DNA from: Alteromonas mediterranea DE
Lineage (GTDB): Bacteria > Pseudomonadota > Gammaproteobacteria > Enterobacterales > Alteromonadaceae
NCBI RefSeq assembly: GCF_000020585.3
Contig: NC_011138.3
Coordinates: forward strand, 2,707,401-2,752,922
Length of the DNA: 45,522 nucleotides
Reading direction: 5' to 3'
Both the position numbers and the translations under genes were made by a program. The notes under the pieces were generated by a model. It made no database searches. It was not told the origin of the DNA and saw only the letters and a program-made list of their open reading frames with translations. Shown here one piece after another: positions 9,600 through 17,154 of the stretch (position 1 is the stretch's first letter; every line of letters starts with the position of its first letter).

Positions 9600-9734
9600 C
9601 CGAAATAATTAGCGGAATCGCTCATTTACTGTAGTGATTGTTGCTCGAAATAAATGAGCAGACATTTAATGAGTAATTTGTTTCTCTATTTGACTTGGCA
9701 CTTTCGCCGCATTACTAGGTCTTTCCTGAGAGTT
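9600..9734. other. regulator-parE convergent spacer with a 9-bp inverted repeat
   Basis: GCTCATTTA (9620-9628) is repeated inverted as TAAATGAGC (9651-9659) with a 22-nt spacer, between the ends of the regulator and parE. It may end transcription in both directions, but there is no clear T-run after it. Confidence 0.3.
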
Positions 9735-10031
9735 TCAATCGGATAGATGCATAGAGTATTTCATTTGTTGATGAAGCACCCTAATGACGAAAATACCATC
9801 ATCGACTTTTTTATAGAAGACCATGTGCCTATGAACTGGCAGTTGAAAGTAAGTCTTTCTGATATCCTCTGCTGAAGTACCGATACTAGGGTTTTCCGCC
9901 AAAATAACGAGAGCTTCGTGTAGGGCAACAAGATAGGCTTCAGCTTGAGTTACGCCATGAATATTGGCTGAATAATCGTAAATCACGGAGATATCTTCCT
10001 CTGCTTTATTAGAGAGGGTATATTTATTCAT
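9735..10031 (-). CDS. parE: RelE/ParE-family toxin
   Basis: ParE toxins act in the cytoplasm, classically on DNA gyrase, and are neutralised by ParD; related RelE-fold toxins cut mRNA. The 98-aa protein has the usual fold pattern: YTLSNKAEEDISVIYDYS at the N-terminus, a helical hairpin with EAYLVALHEALVILAENP, then GTSAEDIRKTYFQLPVHRHMVFYK and a final strand with FVIRVLHQQM. It overlaps the antitoxin by 4 bp (ATGA), the usual translational coupling with the antitoxin first. The exact target cannot be told from sequence. Confidence 0.92.
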   Translation of the reverse strand: MNKYTLSNKAEEDISVIYDYSANIHGVTQAEAYLVALHEALVILAENPSIGTSAEDIRKTYFQLPVHRHMVFYKKVDDGIFVIRVLHQQMKYSMHLSD

Positions 10032-10258
10032 TCTGAGGCTCGGGTTTTCTTAGCTTGAATAATATCTAAAACATTCTTATCACTTTTCCCACTCAATTCA
10101 CCTTCTATGAGAGCTAAGCTAATTGCCTCTCGCTCACTCTGATTGCGACGTACTAAATCGCGAATATAATCACTAGCATTAGCAAATTTGCCAGTTTTTA
10201 CTTGTTCATCAATCCACGTACGCATTTCGTCAGGAAGCGACACATTTAAAGTTGCCAT
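10028..10258 (-). CDS. parD: ParD-family antitoxin
   Basis: The 76-aa protein has an N-terminal ribbon-helix-helix DNA-binding domain (MATLNVSLPDEMRTWIDEQV, FANASDYIRDLVRR) and a C-terminal tail expected to wrap the toxin. ParD proteins repress their own operon together with ParE. The gene is first in the operon, and an inverted repeat overlaps the -35 box just upstream. The pair stands alone between the Crp/Fnr gene and a serine hydrolase gene, with no other mobile genes beside it. Confidence 0.93.
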   Translation of the reverse strand: MATLNVSLPDEMRTWIDEQVKTGKFANASDYIRDLVRRNQSEREAISLALIEGELSGKSDKNVLDIIQAKKTRASE

Positions 10259-10288
10259 TGTCTATTTCCGAATGTTCACCACCCTCAA

Positions 10289-10319
10289 ATTATGGCAGAT
10301 ATTGGCAAAGACTGCCAAT
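10289..10319 (-). promoter_or_regulatory. parDE promoter with overlapping operator palindrome
   Basis: On the minus strand, TTGGCA (10313-10318) and CATAAT (10289-10294) are separated by 18 bp and make a good sigma-70 promoter 30 bp before the parD start. The -35 box lies in a 7-bp inverted repeat, ATTGGCA (10301-10307) and TGCCAAT (10313-10319) with a 5-bp spacer. This is a fitting operator for the ParD ribbon-helix-helix dimer, so bound repressor would cover the -35 box. Confidence 0.6.
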
Positions 10320-10741
10320 GAAGTGATAAAAGTTTGGCTTAACAGGTGGCTCCAGAGCACTTCGTTAAACGACTAGTTTAGCGCCACTCGAAACACTGCA
10401 CTTAATCAAAATCCGACCTTCTGCTTCACGTACACGTCGGCCCCTCAAAATCACTGGCTTCAAAAGACAAAAAGTGGCCTAACACTCAAATCAGCCATGA
10501 CCGGTATCGAGCAATCTTATGTTGTTTGAGAAGTAGCAAGTAGCAAGTAGCAAGTAGCAAGTAGCAAGTAGCAAGTAGCGCAAGGATTGCGTAAAAGCAG
10601 CTGTCGAACAAAAATCGTGTGTTATATTTGAGTCACTGCCTTATTATGCGGTTTAATAGCTTTTGCGTTTTTCTACAGCGTATTGACGTTTGCTCTTCGT
10701 CGGAAAAAATTGAAAATAAGTGATAACAAGGAATCGTTAAA
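10320..10741. other. intergenic region between parDE and the serine hydrolase
   Basis: About 420 bp with no supported gene. It holds the heptamer array at 10531-10579. A candidate promoter for the downstream gene is TTGAGT (10628-10633), an 18-bp spacer and TTTAAT (10652-10657). The ribosome-binding site AAGGA lies 9 nt before ATG 10742. The TAAAC/GTTTA inverted repeat at about 10366-10380 is short and unexplained. Confidence 0.5.
10531..10579 (+). repeat. seven perfect tandem copies of the heptamer AAGTAGC
   Basis: 49 bp consist of seven identical 7-bp units with no interruptions. It is intergenic and ends 48 bp upstream of the candidate -35 box of the serine hydrolase gene. Perfect short arrays of this kind slip during replication, so copy number probably varies between strains or cells. 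Confidence 0.97.
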
Positions 10742-12463
10742 ATGCCTAATCTTGCAGCGCGTCTAGTCATTAGTTTACTACTATTGATTGGTTTAAGCGC
10801 CTGCCAACCATCTTCAAAACCTGAAAAGCCTCTTAATGGCCCTTCACAACAAACACTCGAGTTTGACCGGCTATTTACCCAATTCGATGATATTAATAAG
10901 CCAGGGGCCTCAGTTGCAGTAATGCAGGATGGAGAGATTATATTTTCAAAAGGTTATGGCAGCGCAAACCTAGAATACGATATACCTGTTACGCCAGAAA
11001 CTATGTTTCACGTTGCATCTGTATCGAAGCAATTTACCGTATTCGCCATTCTTCTACTTGCTGAAGAAGGTAAGTTAAATTTCGATGATGACATACGACA
11101 ATACATTCCAGAAGTACCGGATTTTGGTCACACTATAACCTTACGACACTTAGCATCACATACAAGCGGCATGCGTGATCAATGGAATTTGTTGCGTATG
11201 GCTGGTTGGCGATTAGATGACGTAATCACTACCGAACACGTACTAAAAATGGTAGCAAAACAGAAAGAGCTAAACTTCAAACCGGGAGAAGAGTTTCTGT
11301 ACTCAAATACCGGGTTCACACTATTAGCAGAGGTTGTTGCACGTGTTAGTGGTAAATCTTTTGCTCAATTCACACAGGAAAGGCTGTTCACGCCATTGAA
11401 TATGAGTAACAGCTTGTTTTACGACGACCATCAAAAGATCGTTAGCAATAGGGCCTACTCATACGAACGCAGCGGCAATGGTTACAAAAAAAGTGTGCTG
11501 AACTTTTCAAATGTAGGTGCAACAAGTTTGTTTACGACAGCAGAAGATCTGCTGAAATGGTCGGCTAATTTCACCGAACCGACTGTGGGTAGCCCTGCCG
11601 TAATCGAGCAAATGAATACCCTTGCGTCCTTAAACAACGGAGAAACATTTGGTGGTGCATATGGGCAATTTATTAGCTACTACAAAGGTACCAAATATAT
11701 TCAGCATAGCGGCGGAGACGCAGGATTTCGTTCGTATTTGGCTCGATTTCCTAAACAAAATTTAGCAATAGCAATATTGAATAATGGCGCAGATGCAAGA
11801 CCTTGGGAATTGGCTCTGCAAATTGCTGACAGGCTTATAAAGAAAAACAACCCTCCCCCTCAGAACGCGATTGCTGACGCATTTCTGGAGTCAATCTCAC
11901 CTAAACAAATATCTGATTCTCTTGAGTTAAGTGAAGACATACTAAATGCCTTTGTGGGTCACTATTGGTATGAACCAGAAACGTACTCACGAGAGATATA
12001 TTTAGAAAACGGTAAATTAATGTATTCAAGGGGCCAAGACGACGTAAGCGCCCTCGCTCCTATCAGCAAAAACACATTCAAGATGCTGAATGTAGAGGGA
12101 GAGATTTATGTTAAATTTACTAAAAATGACGAGAAAAGCTTAATGACAGTGAAAGTAGACAATGTCGATACGTATGTGTCGGTTGCCTATACACCAGTCA
12201 AAATAACCAAAACCTGGTTATCGCAATTCGCCGGCAGTTACTTCAGCCCTGAACTTTCTTCCACTTATCACTTTTCACCAGAAAATAAACAGCTGAAAAT
12301 TTCTCATCACCGTCTAAGCGACCATTATATTGCGCCAGTCAAAGATGACTTTTTTAGCTCACAAATTGGCGATATCCTATTTGAGCGTGATGTTCACGGC
12401 AAGGTGAATGGCTTTAGGATATCTAACGGTCGTGTTCGCAATCTTTACTTTAGAAAGCTATAG
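10742..12463 (+). CDS. lipoprotein serine hydrolase (class C beta-lactamase/PBP4* fold)
   Basis: The 573-aa protein begins with a lipoprotein signal; the lipobox LSAC puts the lipidated cysteine at Cys21. The beta-lactamase-like domain spans about 40-370. It has the SxxK motif S93-V-S-K96, the YxN motif Y187-S-N189, HTSGMRDQW, and HSGG at 322-325 in place of KTG. These are the active-site motifs of the S12 family, which includes esterases, D-aminopeptidases and beta-lactam-hydrolysing enzymes. Two C-terminal lipocalin-like blocks (about 395-573) are common in the long forms. It is transcribed alone, with a hairpin terminator 17 bp after the stop. Real beta-lactamase activity cannot be inferred. 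Confidence 0.9.
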   Translation: MPNLAARLVISLLLLIGLSACQPSSKPEKPLNGPSQQTLEFDRLFTQFDDINKPGASVAVMQDGEIIFSKGYGSANLEYDIPVTPETMFHVASVSKQFTVFAILLLAEEGKLNFDDDIRQYIPEVPDFGHTITLRHLASHTSGMRDQWNLLRMAGWRLDDVITTEHVLKMVAKQKELNFKPGEEFLYSNTGFTLLAEVVARVSGKSFAQFTQERLFTPLNMSNSLFYDDHQKIVSNRAYSYERSGNGYKKSVLNFSNVGATSLFTTAEDLLKWSANFTEPTVGSPAVIEQMNTLASLNNGETFGGAYGQFISYYKGTKYIQHSGGDAGFRSYLARFPKQNLAIAILNNGADARPWELALQIADRLIKKNNPPPQNAIADAFLESISPKQISDSLELSEDILNAFVGHYWYEPETYSREIYLENGKLMYSRGQDDVSALAPISKNTFKMLNVEGEIYVKFTKNDEKSLMTVKVDNVDTYVSVAYTPVKITKTWLSQFAGSYFSPELSSTYHFSPENKQLKISHHRLSDHYIAPVKDDFFSSQIGDILFERDVHGKVNGFRISNGRVRNLYFRKL

Positions 12464-12480
12464 ATAACACCAATAAAAAA

Positions 12481-12531
12481 GGGCATAAACACAAACACTC
12501 GTGGTGTTCGGGTTTACGCCCTTTTTGTTTT
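12481..12531. terminator. bidirectional terminator between serine hydrolase and fabB
   Basis: GGGCATAAAC (12481-12490) pairs with GTTTACGCCC (12512-12521) with one mismatch; an inner AACAC/GTGTT stem extends it. It is followed by TTTTTGTTTT on the plus strand and preceded by an A-run that reads as a T-run on the minus strand. It should end both the serine hydrolase and fabB transcripts. Confidence 0.88.
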
Positions 12532-12579
12532 CAAGCTTCTTAAATGAAGCTAAAAACTTATTAGTTCTAACGGTTTTGC

Positions 12580-13794
12580 TTAACCATTATAACGCTGCAT
12601 AACCAGCGTTGCGTTAGTGCCGCCGAAGCCAAAGCTATTTGACATCACTGTGTTCAGCGTTGCTTCACGTGCTTGGGTAACAATATCTAAGCCTTGTGCC
12701 GCGTCGTCCAGCGTGTCTATGTTAATTGATGGCGCGATAAAGTTATTTTCCATCATTAACAAGCTATAAATAGCTTCGTTTACACCCGCTGCGCCCAGTG
12801 CGTGGCCCGTTAATGATTTGGTTGCACTAATAGGTACGCCCGCTTGGCCAAACACTTCTTGAATCGCCGCAAGTTCTTTCACATCGCCTACAGGCGTAGA
12901 CGTGCCGTGGGTGTTCAAGTAATCGATTGGAGCATCGATATTTTGCATCGCCATCTTCATACAGCGAATTGCGCCTTCACCCGATGGTGCAACCATGTCG
13001 AAGCCATCTGATGTAGCACCGTAACCTACTACTTCACCGTAGATTTTTGCACCGCGTGCTAGTGCGTGCTCAAGTTCTTCAACAACGACCATACCGCCGC
13101 CGCCAGAGCTTACAAAGCCATCGCGTGCTGCGTCATAAGTACGTGATGCAACCGCTGGGTTGTCATTATATTTCGAGCTTAGCGCGCCCATCGCGTCGAA
13201 TTGGCTTGATAGTGACCAATGTAGCTCTTCACCGCCACCGGCGAATACTACGTCTTGCTTACCAAGTTGAATAAGCTCTAGTGCGTTACCTATACAGTGG
13301 GCACTGGTGGCACACGCAGAGGCAATTGAATAGTTCACGCCGCGAATTTTAAACGGTGTCGCTAAGCAAGCTGATACCGTCGAAGCCATACAGCGAGGCA
13401 CCATGTAGGGGCCCACACGCTTAACGCCTTTTTCGCGAAGAATATCCGCAGAAAGCACTTGGTTTTCAGAAGACGCGCCACCTGAGCCAGCAATAATACC
13501 TGTACGCTCGTTTGAAATATCGCTTTCTTCTAGTCCAGAGTCTGCAATGGCTTGCTGCATTGCCACGTATGCATAGCCTGCTGCATCGCCCATAAAACGC
13601 ATTGCTTTACGGTCGATGTGCTCTTTTAAATCGATTTCGATGTCGCCCCAAACTTGGCTGCGAAGGCCCATTTCGGCGAACTGTTCTGAAAATGTAATTC
13701 CAGACTTACCCGCTTTAAGTGAAGCAAGTACGTCTTCTTTATTTACGCCGATGCTTGATACGATACCAAGACCGGTGATAACTGCTCTTCTCAT
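12580..13794 (-). CDS. fabB: beta-ketoacyl-ACP synthase I
   Basis: FabB elongates fatty acids by condensing acyl-ACP with malonyl-ACP and is the synthase needed for unsaturated fatty acids. The 404-aa length matches E. coli FabB (406). The Cys-His-His active site is visible: Cys161 in [12 protein letters not shown], His296 in [11 protein letters not shown], and His331 in [12 protein letters not shown]. The C-terminus has the glycine-rich [20 protein letters not shown] precedes the ATG. A gene for an acyl-CoA ligase lies upstream on the same strand. In E. coli fabB is beside mnmC; here mnmC is about 3.4 kb away, divergent, with two genes between. Confidence 0.97.
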   Translation of the reverse strand: MRRAVITGLGIVSSIGVNKEDVLASLKAGKSGITFSEQFAEMGLRSQVWGDIEIDLKEHIDRKAMRFMGDAAGYAYVAMQQAIADSGLEESDISNERTGIIAGSGGASSENQVLSADILREKGVKRVGPYMVPRCMASTVSACLATPFKIRGVNYSIASACATSAHCIGNALELIQLGKQDVVFAGGGEELHWSLSSQFDAMGALSSKYNDNPAVASRTYDAARDGFVSSGGGGMVVVEELEHALARGAKIYGEVVGYGATSDGFDMVAPSGEGAIRCMKMAMQNIDAPIDYLNTHGTSTPVGDVKELAAIQEVFGQAGVPISATKSLTGHALGAAGVNEAIYSLLMMENNFIAPSINIDTLDDAAQGLDIVTQAREATLNTVMSNSFGFGGTNATLVMQRYNG

Positions 13795-14087
13795 AGTTTA
13801 CCCTTTGCGTTGTTGCGGCTTATGGTAACGATTTTGAATGGTAAAGTGGTCTGCTCTGCCAATAACCAAGCTCAAGTTAGCCAAACTTCAGCGTCGCAGT
13901 ACCTGTTTCAATTCTGGGCTTAAGTGTACAAACAGGTGGTTTACCACTTCCCTTCTTTTTCGTTTTTACCGTCTTTGTCTAAGCTTACCTATTAGGAATA
14001 AGTCCAATGTAGCACGAATGCACAGGGTCATGACCAGCGTTAATTTATACCTTCACAAAACCTTCAAAATAGCTTTAGTGGTTTCTT
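13795..14087. other. fabB upstream region with nested inverted repeats
   Basis: ACCTGTTT (13901-13908) and AAACAGGT (13930-13937) form an 8-bp inverted repeat with a 21-nt spacer. The spacer contains AGTGTACA, similar to one half of known FabR boxes, but the second half is absent. A further GTGG/CCAC repeat follows at once. The segment is about 110 bp upstream of fabB and may carry its control elements. I do not call a specific regulator. Confidence 0.3.
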
Positions 14088-15653
14088 TTATTGACTAAAT
14101 TGAGCTCTAAGTTTGTTCTTAAATATTTTACCCGTATCTTCTCTGGGCAGAGCATCGAGTATTTGCAACATTTTAGGCCACTTGAACCGCGCTAGCTTGC
14201 CACCTAAATACCCGTGTAGGGTATCAATAGAAAGCGTATTGCCGGGTGAGCATTGAACAGCCACCACGACTTTTTCGCCATACTCAGCATCAGACACACC
14301 GAATACCGCACAGTCTGCAACCTCAGGCATTTCTATGATGACGCTTTCTATTTCAGCAGGAAATATATTGGCGCCACCTGAGATGATCATGTCTTTTTTC
14401 CTATCACAAATATATAAGTAGCCATCTTCGTCCACATAACCCATATCGCCTAATGTCGTGAATTCACCAACATGTAAGTCACTCGGCGTGCCCGTAGTAT
14501 TGGTATATTTGAATGGCGCGAACATAGAAAGATGCGCGTATATAACGCCAACGTCCCCTACTTCACAAGCCTCTTTATTGTCGCTCAGTATTTTAAGTGC
14601 TGCACCGGGAATGGGCTTGCCCACAGAATTAGGCTTCTCTAATGCCTCTTGAGATGAAATTAAGGTCATAAAGCCTAATTCGCTAGCGCCGTAAGACTCA
14701 TAGAAAATTGGACCAAACCAGTTAATCATTGCTTCTTTCACGTCGCCTGGCAGTGCAGACCCCGTTGATAAGGCAAAACGCAAGCTTGAGGTGTCGTATT
14801 TGCTTCTTATCGACTCGGGCAGTTTAAGTAGCCTCACCATCATAGTGGGAACAATATAAGCGTGAGTCAGTTTAAACCGCTCTATGTCCTGTAAAAAGCG
14901 TTCGGGGTCGAATTGAGGCTCAATGTATACATCAATATTACCCGCTGCCAGACAGCAGAGCGTAAGCGCGTGTGGTGCACTGTGATAAAGTGGTGCCGAG
15001 ACGAAAAAGCGATCACCTATTGATAGCTGCATTAATGCTTCAGACAGCCCCTTAAATATCAAATACGGGTCTGGCCGCGTTAGGTCTTCATCTCGCTTAA
15101 TACCTTTAGGTTTTCCGGTACTGCCAGATGTGTAGGGAAACATGCCTTTAAAACGTTTTGGCGGTTTACTGTGCCGCTTTGCGTTTGGGGCAGCTAATAG
15201 CGTATCAAAGCACTGGTACTGTTCCCCAGCTTTCGGCTCGGATGCTAACAGTGAATTATCTGTAAGATGATAGCGCTCTAAAATGCTTTTTGGCGTTTTA
15301 ATCGTGTATATCGCTGACAAGGTGGGAACGAGTGACAATGGTTTGAGGTCATTCTCACCCTTTAGTAAATCGCGATGAGCGAACAGCACTTTAGCACCGC
15401 AGTCGTCCAGAATAGGCACAAGTTCGACAATAGGGCTGTGCCAATTAAGTAAAACATAGCGCGAGCCCACATATCGACATGCCTCTACTATTTCGAATAT
15501 GTCGACGTGGTTTCGCATAAAAATGGCTACCACATCGTTATCGCACACACCTTGCTCAGCAAGTGCATGCGCGATGATACGTGCACGTTCATCCATTTCG
15601 TCTCTAGTGCGTTTGCAAATGCTTTGACCACATTGGTGAAACACGCCCGCCAT
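14088..15653 (-). CDS. AMP-dependent acyl-CoA synthetase/ligase
   Basis: Members of the adenylate-forming (ANL) superfamily activate a carboxylic acid with ATP and join it to CoA. The P-loop motif YTSGSTGKPKGI is at about residues 171-182. The others are YESYGASELGFM, GYVDEDGYLYICDRKKD with the hinge Asp, IISGGANIFPAEIESVI, and the C-terminal catalytic lysine region PREDTGKIFKNKL. The preferred start is ATG 15653 (521 aa), because GGGAGA lies 6 nt upstream; the frame extends to a TTG at 15722 without a comparable site. It precedes fabB on the same strand by 293 bp. A fatty acid substrate is plausible but not shown by the sequence. Confidence 0.88.
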   Translation of the reverse strand: MAGVFHQCGQSICKRTRDEMDERARIIAHALAEQGVCDNDVVAIFMRNHVDIFEIVEACRYVGSRYVLLNWHSPIVELVPILDDCGAKVLFAHRDLLKGENDLKPLSLVPTLSAIYTIKTPKSILERYHLTDNSLLASEPKAGEQYQCFDTLLAAPNAKRHSKPPKRFKGMFPYTSGSTGKPKGIKRDEDLTRPDPYLIFKGLSEALMQLSIGDRFFVSAPLYHSAPHALTLCCLAAGNIDVYIEPQFDPERFLQDIERFKLTHAYIVPTMMVRLLKLPESIRSKYDTSSLRFALSTGSALPGDVKEAMINWFGPIFYESYGASELGFMTLISSQEALEKPNSVGKPIPGAALKILSDNKEACEVGDVGVIYAHLSMFAPFKYTNTTGTPSDLHVGEFTTLGDMGYVDEDGYLYICDRKKDMIISGGANIFPAEIESVIIEMPEVADCAVFGVSDAEYGEKVVVAVQCSPGNTLSIDTLHGYLGGKLARFKWPKMLQILDALPREDTGKIFKNKLRAQFSQ

Positions 15654-15876
15654 ATCTTCTCCCTGAACAATCTTCAATAGACCTACGGTCAAACTTAACA
15701 AATTATTTACAACAACAATCAAATAAACGTATTGTTTTTACTGATAGATTGTTATTTGCAGAAGCAATAAGAAAAGAAGAGTTTTAAACAGGTACAAACT
15801 TTTGCGGAAAAACAAAAAGGTGACAGGTAGAATACGCGGCCAAACGTTCGAAATTTAGATAAAACTGAAGATTGCT

Positions 15877-17151
15877 GTGTTATTAAAAAAGCCAAGAAAC
15901 ATTGCTCTACGCATTTTCCTAAGTGCGGTGCCCCGACTTTCTTTCGTGGTGGCTGCCTTTATCATTGCTTCTGCAGCGACTGTCTCAGCAACAGCTGCGC
16001 CTATCGCCCTCCCCGCGCTACCAGAGCCAGTTTCAAACAATGCCGTAGCTTCTGTCACCATAGACGACACACAATATGTATTTAGTTTTATGGGACTGGG
16101 TAAAGGTAAAACCCATAACGATGTTCACAACCGTGCTTGGCAGCTTGTTATCAACAACAACGATAAACCTTTGCAGTGGCAAGCCCTTCCCCCAGTTCCA
16201 TCCAGCCTTGCGCTAAAAGGCCGCTTGGCATCCGTAGCCGTGGGTGTTAAAGACAGCGTTTATATTTTTGGCGGCTACACGGTGGATGAACATCACAATG
16301 AAATTAGTACGCCAGATGTTTATAAATATTCGCCCACAACTGGGGAATATACGCTTTTGGCGCCTATGCCCGTCCCTGTTGATGATGCAACTGCACTGGT
16401 TTACCAAGACCGTTACGTGTACTTAGTTTCTGGCTGGCACAACGATGGCAACGTAAATCTTGTGCAGGCCTACGATACGCAAACCGGTCAATGGCAACAG
16501 GCGAGCCCATTCTTAGGTAATCCGGTATTCGGGCACGCTGGCGGCATCGTTAATAACACTATGGTAATTTGTGACGGCGTATCGGTAACACCGCACAGCG
16601 ATAAACGCCGCAGCTTTGCTGCTGAAACCGCCTGCTTTAAAGGTGTAATTGATAAGCAAAACCCTTTGAAAATTGATTGGCGCACACTTGACCATCCAAC
16701 GGGTACTGCGCGCTATCGCATGGCCGCAGCGGGCGATGAGGCCACCAATAAAATCTATTTTGTGGGTGGCTCGACTAACCCCTACAACTACAATGGCATT
16801 GGCTATAACGGCGAGCCTTCAAATGCGGATAGCGCAATTTGGACCTTTGATATTGCAGAAGAAACCTGGGTTATATCAAAAACAGAAGCTGTAGCGCCTA
16901 CCATGGATCACCGCGGATTAATCGACATTAACGGTACATGGGTCACCATTGGCGGTATGCTTGGCGCACAGCGCGTTACTAGTAAAGTCACCTCGCACTT
17001 TTCAGCACTCGCAGAGGCGTCTTGTTCACTAACACAACAAACTAGCTCTGACGTTTCAAGTCAATCGTCGGATGGGCAAGCTGATGAACGAGTAAAAACA
17101 ACCCCCAATTTAGAGTGCCAACACCAAAACAACATAAACGGAGAAAAATAA
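15877..17151 (+). CDS. secreted Kelch-repeat beta-propeller protein
   Basis: The 424-aa protein starts at a GTG and has a long signal peptide (hydrophobic stretch about residues 22-41, cleavage likely after an ATA-A site). It then has Kelch-like blades: VYIFGGYTVD, YVYLVSGWHN, IYFVGGSTNPY and WVTIGGMLGA mark successive repeats. It resembles the NanM (N-acetylneuraminate epimerase)/cyclically permuted mutarotase type of propeller, but I cannot assign a substrate. The C-terminal 60 residues are Ser/Gln-rich and probably unstructured. Only 3 bp separate its stop from the mnmC start, so the two share a transcript despite very different compartments. Confidence 0.8.
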   Translation: MLLKKPRNIALRIFLSAVPRLSFVVAAFIIASAATVSATAAPIALPALPEPVSNNAVASVTIDDTQYVFSFMGLGKGKTHNDVHNRAWQLVINNNDKPLQWQALPPVPSSLALKGRLASVAVGVKDSVYIFGGYTVDEHHNEISTPDVYKYSPTTGEYTLLAPMPVPVDDATALVYQDRYVYLVSGWHNDGNVNLVQAYDTQTGQWQQASPFLGNPVFGHAGGIVNNTMVICDGVSVTPHSDKRRSFAAETACFKGVIDKQNPLKIDWRTLDHPTGTARYRMAAAGDEATNKIYFVGGSTNPYNYNGIGYNGEPSNADSAIWTFDIAEETWVISKTEAVAPTMDHRGLIDINGTWVTIGGMLGAQRVTSKVTSHFSALAEASCSLTQQTSSDVSSQSSDGQADERVKTTPNLECQHQNNINGEK

Positions 17152-17154
17152 ACA

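Noticed and set aside
10337..10370. GCTTAAC ... GTTAAAC resembling integron attC core sites next to parDE
   Set aside because: Only 34 bp separate the cores and the inner stem-forming boxes are missing. A second GCCTAAC-like site is alone. No integrase or cassette array is present.
10531..10579. Heptamer array considered as a CRISPR or iteron origin
   Set aside because: Units are contiguous with no spacers, and no cas, rep or DnaA-box cluster is nearby.
10742..12463. Serine hydrolase considered as an antibiotic resistance beta-lactamase
   Set aside because: The motifs are those of the broad S12 family, HSG replaces KTG, and the long form with C-terminal lipocalin-like blocks is usually an esterase or peptidase.
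13901..13937. FabR/FadR operator upstream of fabB
   Set aside because: Only a half-site AGTGTACA is present inside an unrelated inverted repeat, so a named regulator cannot be supported.
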